The translations under genes were made by a program, and so were the position numbers. The notes beneath the pieces are model-generated. The model saw nothing but the letters and a program-made list of their open reading frames with translations, was not told the origin of the DNA and searched no databases. Shown here piece by piece: positions 1 to 10,599 of a stretch of 64,000 nt of DNA (position 1 is its first letter; each line of letters starts with the position of its first letter). Origin of the DNA: Xanthomonas sp. (GTDB taxonomy: Bacteria; Pseudomonadota; Gammaproteobacteria; Xanthomonadales; Xanthomonadaceae); the NCBI RefSeq assembly GCF_017163755.1, contig NZ_JAFIWC010000012.1, forward strand, positions 82,167-146,166, read 5' to 3'.

Positions 1-1782
1 CAGGCGCAGGGCGAGTTGCGTGGCGTGCAGCGCGAGGATGCGCGCGGACGCGCGCTGCGCGGGATCGCACTGGAGGCCAGCACCGACGCGCCGGCGCTGG
101 CGGTGCGCGAGGCGGTGCTCGGCAGCGTCCGCGTGCTGCGCGACTACCAGGCCCTGGGCACGCGGCCGGACGCGGTGGCGACCGCGCCGACGCACCAGGG
201 CCAGCGCCTGCGCTGGGCGCGCGACCGGCTCGACGGCCAGGCCGGCTATGCGCTGGAGCTGGAGGTGCTCGACGGCCGCATCGATGCGCGCCCGGGCCAG
301 CCGCTCGTGCTGCGCGCCGCGGCGGGCAAGCCGCTGCGCCTGCGCTTCACCGCGCTGACCGGCGAGGCGCCGCTGACCCCGCTGACCTCGGCGCAGCTGT
401 TCACGCCGCAGGCGGGCAGCGATCCGCGCAGCCGCCAGGCCCTGGCGTTCCTGAGCTACGAGGAGAAGCTGCTGGCCGGTTCGTGGCGGTTCGACACCTA
501 CTTCGGTCGCGACACGCTGATGTCGCTGCGCCTGCTGCTGCCGGCGCTGGCGCCGGAGGCGGTGGAGGCCGGGCTGGGCTCGGTGCTGGCGCGGCTGGAC
601 GGTGCCGGCGAGGTCGCCCACGAGGAGGACATCGGCGAGTTCGCGGTACTGCGCCACCGCGCCGAGGGCCGGGCCGGCGACGCCACGCCGATCTACGACT
701 ACGCCATGGTCGACGACGACTTCATGCTGGCGCCGGTGGCCGCGGCGTGGCTGCTGGACAGCGAGCAGGGCCGCGCGCGCGGCGCCGCGTTCCTGGCCCG
801 GACCACGCCCGGCGGGCAGACCTACGGCGCCGCGCTGGCGCGCAACCTGCTGTGGGTGGTGGAGCGTAGCGCCGGCTTCGCCGAGCAGCCGCGCTGGGAC
901 CGGCTGATCGCGCTGGGACCGGGGCGCGCCACCGGGCAATGGCGCGACAGCGAGCACGGCCTCGGTGGCGGCCGCTATGCGTACGACGTCAACGCGGTGT
1001 TCGTGCCGGCGGCGCTGGACGCGGTCGCGCGGCTGCAGGCGCAGGACCTGCTGCGGCCGTACCTGACGCCGGCGCAGGCGCGCCGGCTGCAGCGCGCGGC
1101 CGAATTCGGCGAACGCTGGCAGCGCCATGCGCCGGCGCTGTTCGCGCTGGAGCGCGAGCCGGCCCAGGCGCGGCGCGCGGTCGCCGCCTATGCCGAAACG
1201 GCCGGCGTGGATCCGGCACCGGCCTTGGCCGCGCTGCCGCGCGGGCCGCTGCGCTTCGACGCGCTGGCGCTGGACGGCGCCGGGCGACCGGTGCCGGTGC
1301 TGCATTCGGACGGCGGCTTTTCGCTGCTGTTCCTGCACCCGCCGCCGCCGGCGCTGGACCGGCTGGTGGACGGGTTGCTGCGCCCGTTCCCCGCCGGGCT
1401 GATGACCGACGTGGGCCTGCTGGTGGCCAATCCCGCCTACGCGCCGCCGGCGCTGCAGGCCCGGTTCGGCGCCGACGCCTATCACGGCACCGTGGTGTGG
1501 TCGTGGCAGCAGGCGGTGCTGGCGGCCGGGCTGGAGCGCCAGCTGCAGCGCGACGACCTGCCGGCGCCCACCCGCGCGCGCCTGCTGGCGGCGCGCAAGC
1601 GCCTGTGGACGGCGATCGACGCCGCGCCCGAGGTGCGCACCTCGGAGCTGTGGTCGTGGACCTACGCCGACGGCCGCTACGCGGTGCGCGCGTTCGGCCA
1701 GGCGCACGGCGACGCCGACGAGTCCAACGCCGCGCAGCTGTGGAGCACGGTGTTCCTGGCGCTGCGCCCGCCGGCGCCGTAG
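1..1782 (+). CDS. (alpha/alpha)6-barrel glycosidase-like protein, 5' end outside the window
   Basis: The reading frame is open from base 1, so the true start lies upstream; the TTG at base 16 is only the first possible internal start. About 590 residues are visible. The segment around bases 450-560 reads SYEEKLLAGSWRFDTYFGRD, followed by acidic and aromatic patches (YDYAMVDDDF near base 700, ELWSWTYADGRY near base 1650). This pattern resembles the catalytic helical barrel of glycogen-debranching and other six-hairpin glycosidases, where FGRDT is a common motif. Substrate and exact family are not known to me. The gene runs convergently into ntrC. Family-level assignment is an inference; that the frame codes is clear from codon bias and length. 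Confidence 0.7.
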   Translation, partial: QAQGELRGVQREDARGRALRGIALEASTDAPALAVREAVLGSVRVLRDYQALGTRPDAVATAPTHQGQRLRWARDRLDGQAGYALELEVLDGRIDARPGQPLVLRAAAGKPLRLRFTALTGEAPLTPLTSAQLFTPQAGSDPRSRQALAFLSYEEKLLAGSWRFDTYFGRDTLMSLRLLLPALAPEAVEAGLGSVLARLDGAGEVAHEEDIGEFAVLRHRAEGRAGDATPIYDYAMVDDDFMLAPVAAAWLLDSEQGRARGAAFLARTTPGGQTYGAALARNLLWVVERSAGFAEQPRWDRLIALGPGRATGQWRDSEHGLGGGRYAYDVNAVFVPAALDAVARLQAQDLLRPYLTPAQARRLQRAAEFGERWQRHAPALFALEREPAQARRAVAAYAETAGVDPAPALAALPRGPLRFDALALDGAGRPVPVLHSDGGFSLLFLHPPPPALDRLVDGLLRPFPAGLMTDVGLLVANPAYAPPALQARFGADAYHGTVVWSWQQAVLAAGLERQLQRDDLPAPTRARLLAARKRLWTAIDAAPEVRTSELWSWTYADGRYAVRAFGQAHGDADESNAAQLWSTVFLALRPPAP

Positions 1783-1961
1783 CGATCGGGACTCGGGACT
1801 CGGGACTCGGGACTCGCAAAAGAGTATCCGCGGCGCGCATCGCCGCAATGGCGTGTGAGGCCATGCCGCAGCATGGATCCTGCACTGGCCTGCACCTGCC
1901 CGCGCACAGGAAACCGCGCTGTCCCGAGTCCCGGGTCCCCAGTCCCGATTACAGCCAGGCG
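1783..1961. repeat. Inverted GGGACTC-type short repeat between convergent genes
   Basis: Bases 1788-1816 carry about four head-to-tail copies of GGGACTC. The opposite-strand form (CCCGAGTCCCGGGTCCC) occurs at about 1921-1948. The two blocks can pair, with about 105 bases between them. Related strings occur at about 15256-15280 and, as GGGATTGGGGAT, near 61010-61035. It lies between the convergent 3' ends of the glycosidase-like gene and ntrC, and could act as a bidirectional terminator or be a small non-autonomous element. Confidence 0.5.
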
Positions 1962-3381
<1,420 letters not shown>

Positions 3382-3389
<8 letters not shown>

Positions 3390-4437
3390 CGGAATGCTCC
3401 TGTTCGGGGTCCGCTGCGGCCTGCGGCAACAGCAGGGTGAAAACGGTATGGCCCGGGCGCGAGCGGAAGCTCAGCGCGCCGGCGTGTTCGCGCGCGACCT
3501 GCTGCGCCAGCGCCAGCCCCAGTCCGCTGCCTTCGGCGCGGCCGCTGACCAGCGGCAGGAACAGGTGTTCGGCCAGTTCCTCGGGCACGCCGCGGCCGTC
3601 GTCGACGATCTCCAGGCGCAGGCCGCGCGCGTGCACGCGGTCGCCGATGCGCTGGCCGTGCTCGACCCGGGTGCGCAGGGTCACCTGCGCGGCGCCGGCC
3701 TGGATCGCGTTGCGCACCAGGTTCCACACCGCCTGGGTCAGGCGGTCGGCGTCGCCGAGGAACTCGGGGATGCTCGGGTCGTAGTCGCGCTGCAGCCGCA
3801 CCGACCAGCCGCCCTCGTTCTCGGCCAGGCGCAGCACCCGCTCCAGCACCGCGTGGATGTTGAGCATGGCGTGCGGGCGCGCCGGGGACGGCGACAGCAG
3901 CTGGTCGAGCAAGGTATTCAGGCGCTCGATCTCCGCGCCGATCAGCTCGATCAGTTCGCGCTCGTCCTCGTCGCGGTGCACCGCGCGCCGCGCCAGCAGT
4001 TGCGCGGCGCCCTTCAGCCCGGCCAGCGGGTTGCGCAGCTCGTGGGCCAGGCCCTTGAGCGCGGCGCTGAGCGCGTTGGGCAGCGCCTGGGTCGGATCCA
4101 GGGTGGGAAATTCGTCGACCGGATGCGCCTCGAGCAGCCAGCCGCCGTCGTCCAGCCGCGACAGCCAGCCCTCGGCGAAGCGCGGCGTCTCGCCCGGCAC
4201 CGCCAGCGCCATGCGGTGCAGGCGCAGCACGTCGCGCTCATCGTTGAGCAGGAACCGCGCCAGCGCGTCGCCCTGCACTTCCAGCGAGGCCAGCGGCTGG
4301 TCGAGCAGGCGCCGCACGCTGACGCCCAGCCAGCGCGCGAACGCGGGATTGGCGCCGAGCAGGCGGCCGCCGGCATCGGCCCAGACCACGGGCGTGCCAA
4401 GGGCGTCGAGAGAGGGCGGAAGCGGGATCGCAGTCAT
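3382..4437 (-). CDS. ntrB: Nitrogen regulation sensor kinase NtrB
   Basis: A soluble two-component histidine kinase of 351 residues. A PAS-like sensor region occupies about residues 10-110, the phosphorylated His132 lies in the H-box LAHELRNPLAG, and the C-terminal ATPase lobe has an N-box (LVRNAIQAG) and G-boxes (DDGRGVPEEL, GSGLGLALAQ). NtrB phosphorylates NtrC when PII is uridylylated. I chose the ATG at 4437 because homology begins at MTAIPLPPSLDALGTP; the frame stays open to 4569 but that extension looks non-coding. No Shine-Dalgarno precedes this ATG, because an NtrC box ends one base away, which suggests leaderless translation or a different start. Confidence 0.92.
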
Positions 4438-4454
4438 TGCACCAATGTAGTGCA
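4438..4454 (-). promoter_or_regulatory. NtrC-binding box abutting ntrB
   Basis: TGCACCAATGTAGTGCA is a near-perfect dyad matching the NtrC consensus GCAC-N7-GTGC. It ends directly at the ntrB start codon. In enteric bacteria a comparable site lets NtrC repress its own operon. The position implies tight autoregulation of ntrBC, probably by blocking RNA polymerase. The site is seen in the sequence; the function is inferred. Confidence 0.75.
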
Positions 4455-4774
4455 AAGGGCGCCGGACGGCGCTGAACGCCTGGCAGCGCGGGGCATCGGC
4501 CCGGACCGGCCGACAGCGGGGACCGCCGCCGCGACGGGGCCGGTCGCCGCCACCGCCGCCGGCGGACACCAGGCACCGCGGGCAACGGAGAAGGGAAGAG
4601 CGAGGCTAGCGGCCACGCGGAATACCTCGATCGCTGAGAAAACTGCCGTCGTTCCGCCCCATGGAGCGCCGGCGATGGCCTCTGGCCGCCCGGACCGGCC
4701 CATGCCGGCCGCAGGCGGGATTGCCGCAGCGGCCCGCGACCGAGGTCGCGGGCCGGTCGTACTCGTTACCCGGC
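4455..4774 (-). terminator. ntrB/amtB intergenic region with the amtB terminator hairpin
   Basis: This 320-base gap holds a strong perfect stem just after amtB: GGCCCGCGACC (4731-4741) pairs with GGTCGCGGGCC (4744-4754). There is no clear U-tract on the minus strand. The hairpin would end glnK-amtB transcription or stabilise its 3' end and separate it from ntrBC. I see no other gene; the rest should contain the ntrB promoter, but I find no convincing -35/-10. Confidence 0.6.
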
Positions 4775-6214
4775 TCAGGACTCGTACGCGGATTCGCCGT
4801 GCGAGGTGATGTCCAGGCCTTCGCGCTCGGCCTCTTCCGGTACGCGCAGGCCGAACACCAGCTTGGCGATCAGGAAGCCCACCACCGACACCAGGCCGAT
4901 CCACACCAGGGTGATCAGCACGCCCTCGGCCTGGATCAGCACCTGGCGGCCGATGCTGTAGTCGTCGCCCTTGACCCCGCCCAGCGACGCGGCGGAGAAC
5001 ACGCCGGTCAGGATCGCGCCGATGATGCCGCCCAGGCCATGCACGCCGAACACGTCCAGGCTGTCGTCGGCGCCGAGCAGCTTCTTCAGCCCGGTGACGC
5101 CCCACACGCACAGCACGCCGGCGGCCAGGCCGATGGCGATCGCGCCGAACGGACCGACGGTGCCGCAGGCCGGGGTGATGCCGACCAGGCCAGCGACCAT
5201 GCCCGAGGCCACGCCCAGCGCCGAGGACTTGCCCTTGATCACCTTCTCGGTCAGCGACCAGCCCAGCACCGCCGCGGCGGTGGCCAGCAGCGTGTTGAGG
5301 AAGGCCAGCGCGGCGCCGGCGTTGGCTTCCAGGTTGGAGCCGGCGTTGAAGCCGAACCAGCCCACCCACAGCAGCGAGGCGCCGACGAAGGTCAGGGTCA
5401 CGTTGTGCGGCTTGATCGCCTCGCGGCCGAAGCCGGTGCGCTTGCCGACGAAGTAGGCGCCGACCAGGCCGGCGATACCGGCGTTGATGTGCACCACGGT
5501 GCCGCCGGCGAAATCCAGCGCGCCCTTGTCGAACAGGTAGCCGCCGGTGGCCCAGACCATGTGCGCCAGCGGCAGGTAGCCGAAGGTGAACCAGATCACC
5601 GAGAACAGCAGCACCGCGGCGAACTTCACCCGTTCGGCGAACGCGCCGACGATCAGCGCGCCGGTGATGCCGGCGAAGGTCAGCTGGAAACCGACGAACA
5701 CGTACTCGGGCAGGCTCACGCCCTTGGTGAAGGTCGCCGCCAGGGTCTCGACGGTCACGCCCTTGAGCAGGGCCTTGTCGAGGTTGCCGATCCACGGGCC
5801 TTCGCCGGAGAACGCCAGGCTGTAGCCGTACACCACCCACAGCACCGCGATCAGCGAGAACACCACCGCGACCTGGATCAGCACCGACAGCACGTTCTTG
5901 GCGCGGACCATGCCGCCGTAGAACAGCGCCAGGCCCGGCACCACCATCAGCAGCACCAGCAGCGTGGAGGTGAGCATCCAGGCGACGTCGCCCTTGTCCA
6001 CGGTCGGCGCGGCGTCGGCCGCCGCCTCCGCGGCGGGCGCGGCGGCGGCCGGCGGGGTGAGTTGCTCGGTGGTCACGTCCGGTGTCGGCACCGGGGTGAC
6101 TTCCGCCTGGGCGAAGGCCGTGCCCGGCACGCCCATCGCCAACGCGCTGATCACCATCAGCATGCATACCGCATAGAACCGGGCCTTCCACCCGGCCAGT
6201 AGACGTGTCTTCAT
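4775..6214 (-). CDS. amtB: Ammonium transporter AmtB with cleavable signal peptide
   Basis: A polytopic inner-membrane ammonium channel of 479 residues. An N-terminal signal sequence (positively charged MKTRLLAGWKAR, then a hydrophobic stretch ending near GTAFAQA) precedes an Ala/Pro-rich linker of about 35 residues. The Amt core follows: DKGDVAWMLTSTLLVLLMVVPG, LFYGGMVRAKN, NAGIAGLVGAYFVGKR and GVHGLGGIIGAILTGVF, containing the family's pore histidine motifs. The start at 6214 follows a GGAG eight bases upstream. It lies 19 bases after glnK, the usual glnK-amtB operon, in which GlnK plugs the channel when nitrogen is sufficient. Confidence 0.95.
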   Translation of the reverse strand: MKTRLLAGWKARFYAVCMLMVISALAMGVPGTAFAQAEVTPVPTPDVTTEQLTPPAAAAPAAEAAADAAPTVDKGDVAWMLTSTLLVLLMVVPGLALFYGGMVRAKNVLSVLIQVAVVFSLIAVLWVVYGYSLAFSGEGPWIGNLDKALLKGVTVETLAATFTKGVSLPEYVFVGFQLTFAGITGALIVGAFAERVKFAAVLLFSVIWFTFGYLPLAHMVWATGGYLFDKGALDFAGGTVVHINAGIAGLVGAYFVGKRTGFGREAIKPHNVTLTFVGASLLWVGWFGFNAGSNLEANAGAALAFLNTLLATAAAVLGWSLTEKVIKGKSSALGVASGMVAGLVGITPACGTVGPFGAIAIGLAAGVLCVWGVTGLKKLLGADDSLDVFGVHGLGGIIGAILTGVFSAASLGGVKGDDYSIGRQVLIQAEGVLITLVWIGLVSVVGFLIAKLVFGLRVPEEAEREGLDITSHGESAYES

Positions 6215-6233
6215 GAAGGGCTCCGAGTAGGGG

Positions 6234-8298
<2,065 letters not shown>

Positions 8299-8338
8299 CG
8301 ATGAAACCTCGGGTTGGTAAAAGACTTGCCATGTGACA

Positions 8339-8353
8339 GCAATCGCCGTGCCA
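8339..8353 (-). promoter_or_regulatory. Sigma-54 promoter of glnA
   Basis: On the minus strand this reads TGGCACGGCGATTGC, a perfect match to the RpoN -24/-12 consensus TGGCAC-N5-TTGC. Transcription should start near 8327, about 28 bases before the glnA ATG. Confidence 0.9.
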
Positions 8354-8416
8354 ACTGCATCCCATTCACAAGTCCTTGATTTTGGTGAAGGACGCACGAA
8401 GAAGGGCTGAGCGCGA

Positions 8417-8433
8417 TGCGCCATTTTGGTGCT
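8417..8433 (-). promoter_or_regulatory. NtrC box 1 upstream of glnA
   Basis: TGCGCCATTTTGGTGCT is an NtrC-type dyad (GCRC-N7-GTGC) about 70 bases upstream of the sigma-54 promoter, a normal enhancer distance. Confidence 0.8.
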
Positions 8434-8445
8434 TTATGCGTGCGG

Positions 8446-8462
8446 CGCACTGAAATGGTGCT
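8446..8462 (-). promoter_or_regulatory. NtrC box 2 upstream of glnA
   Basis: CGCACTGAAATGGTGCT keeps the GCAC-N7-GTGC core. Its centre is 29 bases from box 1, so two NtrC dimers could cooperate. It also lies only about 55 bases before the divergent uppP start. Confidence 0.8.
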
Positions 8463-8516
8463 TTCGGCAATGTTCTATCCTTGGCGCCGCTCCCTCCCCC
8501 ATGAGCCGCACGTCCC

Positions 8517-9308
8517 ATGACCGACCTGTTCTCCGCCCTGTTGCTGGGCATCCTCGAAGGCCTGACCGAATTCCTGCCGATCTCCAGCACCGGCCACCTG
8601 CTGATCGCCGAGCAATGGCTGGGCCGGCGCTCGGACTTCTTCAACATCGTGATCCAGGCCGGCGCGATCCTGGCCATCAGCCTGGCGTTGCGGCAGCGGC
8701 TGTGGTCGCTGGCCACCGGGCTGGGCGATCGCGCCAACCGCGACTACGTGCTCAAGCTCGGGGTGTCGTTCCTGGTCACCGCGGTGGTCGGCCTGGCGGT
8801 GCGCAAGGCCGGCTGGGAACTGCCCGAAACGGTGCAGCCGATCGCCTGGGCGCTGGTGATCGGCGGGGTGTGGATGCTGGTGGCCGAGCACTTCGCCGGC
8901 AAGCTGCCCGACCGCGACGCGGTGACCTGGAAGGTGGCGATCGCGGTCGGCCTGGCGCAGGTGGTGGCCGGCGTGTTCCCGGGCACCTCGCGCTCGGCCT
9001 CGGCGATCTTCCTGGCGATGCTGCTGGGCCTGAGCCGGCGTTCGGCCGCGGCCGAATTCGTGTTCCTGGTCGGGATCCCGACCATGTTCGCCGCCAGCGG
9101 CTACGCGTTCCTGGAGCTGTACAAGGAAGGCGCGATCGGCAGCGAGAACTGGACCGACGTGGCGGTGGCCTTCGCCGCGGCGGTGGTCACCGGCTTTGCG
9201 GTGGTCCGCTGGCTGCTGGGCTACATCAAGTCGCACCGGTTCACCGCGTTCGCGGTGTACCGCATCGTGCTCGGCACGGCGCTGCTGCTGTGGCTGCCGG
9301 CGGCCTGA
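8517..9308 (+). CDS. uppP: Undecaprenyl-diphosphatase UppP (BacA)
   Basis: An integral membrane phosphatase of 263 residues that regenerates undecaprenyl phosphate for peptidoglycan and polysaccharide export; it also confers bacitracin resistance in many bacteria. Family motifs are plain: GILEGLTEFLPISSTGHLLI at residues 11-30 and PGTSRSASAIFLAMLLGLSRRSAAAEFVFL near residues 157-187. Several hydrophobic helices follow. The ATG at 8517 opens MTDLFSALLLGILEGLTEF directly into the first motif. It diverges from glnA, so the two promoters share 218 bases that include the NtrC boxes. A tandem repeat array follows its stop codon. Confidence 0.96.
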   Translation: MTDLFSALLLGILEGLTEFLPISSTGHLLIAEQWLGRRSDFFNIVIQAGAILAISLALRQRLWSLATGLGDRANRDYVLKLGVSFLVTAVVGLAVRKAGWELPETVQPIAWALVIGGVWMLVAEHFAGKLPDRDAVTWKVAIAVGLAQVVAGVFPGTSRSASAIFLAMLLGLSRRSAAAEFVFLVGIPTMFAASGYAFLELYKEGAIGSENWTDVAVAFAAAVVTGFAVVRWLLGYIKSHRFTAFAVYRIVLGTALLLWLPAA

Positions 9309-9330
9309 GGACGGCCTCTGCGCGTGTCAT

Positions 9331-9952
9331 ACCCTCACCCCAACCCCTCTCCCGATGGGAGAGGGGCTAAGGCGGTGCTGTTCCTTCTCCCACCGGGAGA
9401 AGGTGGCCCGAAGGGCCGGATGAGGGTACGGGCGAAGCCTGGTGCGCCCCGCCTGGCCCCAGACCCTGGCCGCCGTACCCTCACCCCAACCCATCTCCCG
9501 ATGGGAGAGGGGCTAAGGCGCGGCTGTTCCCTTCTCCCACCGGGAGAAGGTGGCCCGAAGGGCCGGATGAGGGTACGGGCGGAGCCTGGTGCGCCCCGCC
9601 TGGCCCAGGACCCTGGCCGCCGTACCCTCACCCCAACCCCTCTCCCGATGGGAGAGGGGCTAAGGCGGCTGTTCCCTTCTCCCACCGGGAGAAGGTGGCC
9701 CGAAGGGCCGGATGAGGGTGCGGGCGACGCCTGGTGCGCCCAGCCCGGCCCAGGACCCTGGCCGACGTACCCTCACCCCAACCCCTCTCCCGATGGGAGA
9801 GGGGCTAAGGCGGCTGCTCCCTTCTCCCACCGGGAGAAGGTGGCCCGAAGGGCCGGATGAGGGTGCGGGCGACGCCTGCTGCGCCCAGCCCGGCCCAGGA
9901 CCCTGGCCGCCGTACCCTCACCCCAACCCCTCTCCCGATGGGAGAGGGGCTC
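9331..9952. repeat. Tandem array of a 145-bp repeat, four full copies and one partial
   Basis: Copies begin with ACCCTCACCCCAACC at 9331, 9477, 9624, 9769 and 9914, so the period is 145-147 bases. Each holds two hairpins: CCTCTCCCGATGGGAGAGG and CCTTCTCCCACCGGGAGAAGG. Full copies also contain GGCCCGAAGGGCC. The last copy stops after its first hairpin. It fills the 657-base gap between the uppP stop and the converging PEBP gene, with no gene apparent. Single copies of the same family occur at 42538-42638, 42685-42808 and 54855-54900. Confidence 0.9.
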
Positions 9953-9965
9953 AGGACGCAGGGCC

Positions 9966-10577
9966 TCAGGCCAGCGCGCGATTCAGGCTGTAGGTGCCGT
10001 ACAGGCTGGCCTCGGCCAGCACGTGGCCCTGCATCGCGCGCAGCGCGTCGGCGGCGGTGAAGCGCGGCGGCAGGTCCAGCGTGGCCACGTCCAGCGCGAA
10101 CAGGCGGAAGAAGTAACGGTGCACGCGCAGGTCGTTGAACGGTGGATACGGGCCGTCGTAGCCGTAGTAGTCGCCGCCCATGTCCGGATCGCCGGCGAAC
10201 CAGTCGGTATAGCTGTTCAGGCCCTGCCGCGCGCCCTCCAGGCCGGGCGGTTGCTGCTTGCCCCTGACGGTGACGCCGTCGCTGGCGCTGCCTTCGGCGA
10301 TCTCGCGCACCGCGGCCGGAATCCCAACGACAGCCCAATGCACGAAATCGGTGCGTGGCTGTTCGACCGGGATCTGCAGATCCTCGCGGCCGACCGTTTC
10401 CGGCACCGTCGGCACGTCCGGGTCGATGCACAGCAGCGCAAACGAGGCGGTGCCGTCCGGCACCTCGTCCCAGGCCAGGTGCGGGTTGCGGTTGCCGCCG
10501 AAGCCGGTGGCCGCGCCCATCGCAAAGGTCGCGGCGATCGGCTGGCCGGGCTGGATGCTGTCACTGCGCAGACGCAT
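9966..10577 (-). CDS. YbhB/YbcL family phosphatidylethanolamine-binding-like protein
   Basis: A 203-residue protein of the PEBP/Raf-kinase-inhibitor-like family, found in many bacteria and of uncertain function. Recognisable pieces are NPHLAWDEVPDGTASFALLCIDPDVP (the family's ligand-pocket DPD motif), FVHWAVVGIP and GPYPPFNDLRVHRYFFRLFALDV. It lacks a signal peptide, so it should be cytoplasmic. The ATG at 10577 has a perfect GGAGG six bases upstream. It starts 22 bases after the TPR/sulfotransferase-like gene and is probably in the same transcript. Confidence 0.9.
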   Translation of the reverse strand: MRLRSDSIQPGQPIAATFAMGAATGFGGNRNPHLAWDEVPDGTASFALLCIDPDVPTVPETVGREDLQIPVEQPRTDFVHWAVVGIPAAVREIAEGSASDGVTVRGKQQPPGLEGARQGLNSYTDWFAGDPDMGGDYYGYDGPYPPFNDLRVHRYFFRLFALDVATLDLPPRFTAADALRAMQGHVLAEASLYGTYSLNRALA

Positions 10578-10599
10578 GGAATCCTCCGTGGGGAACAGG

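Noticed and set aside
9331..9952. Array considered as CRISPR
   Set aside because: Units are about 145 bases with no short unique spacers between constant repeats, and no cas genes are near.
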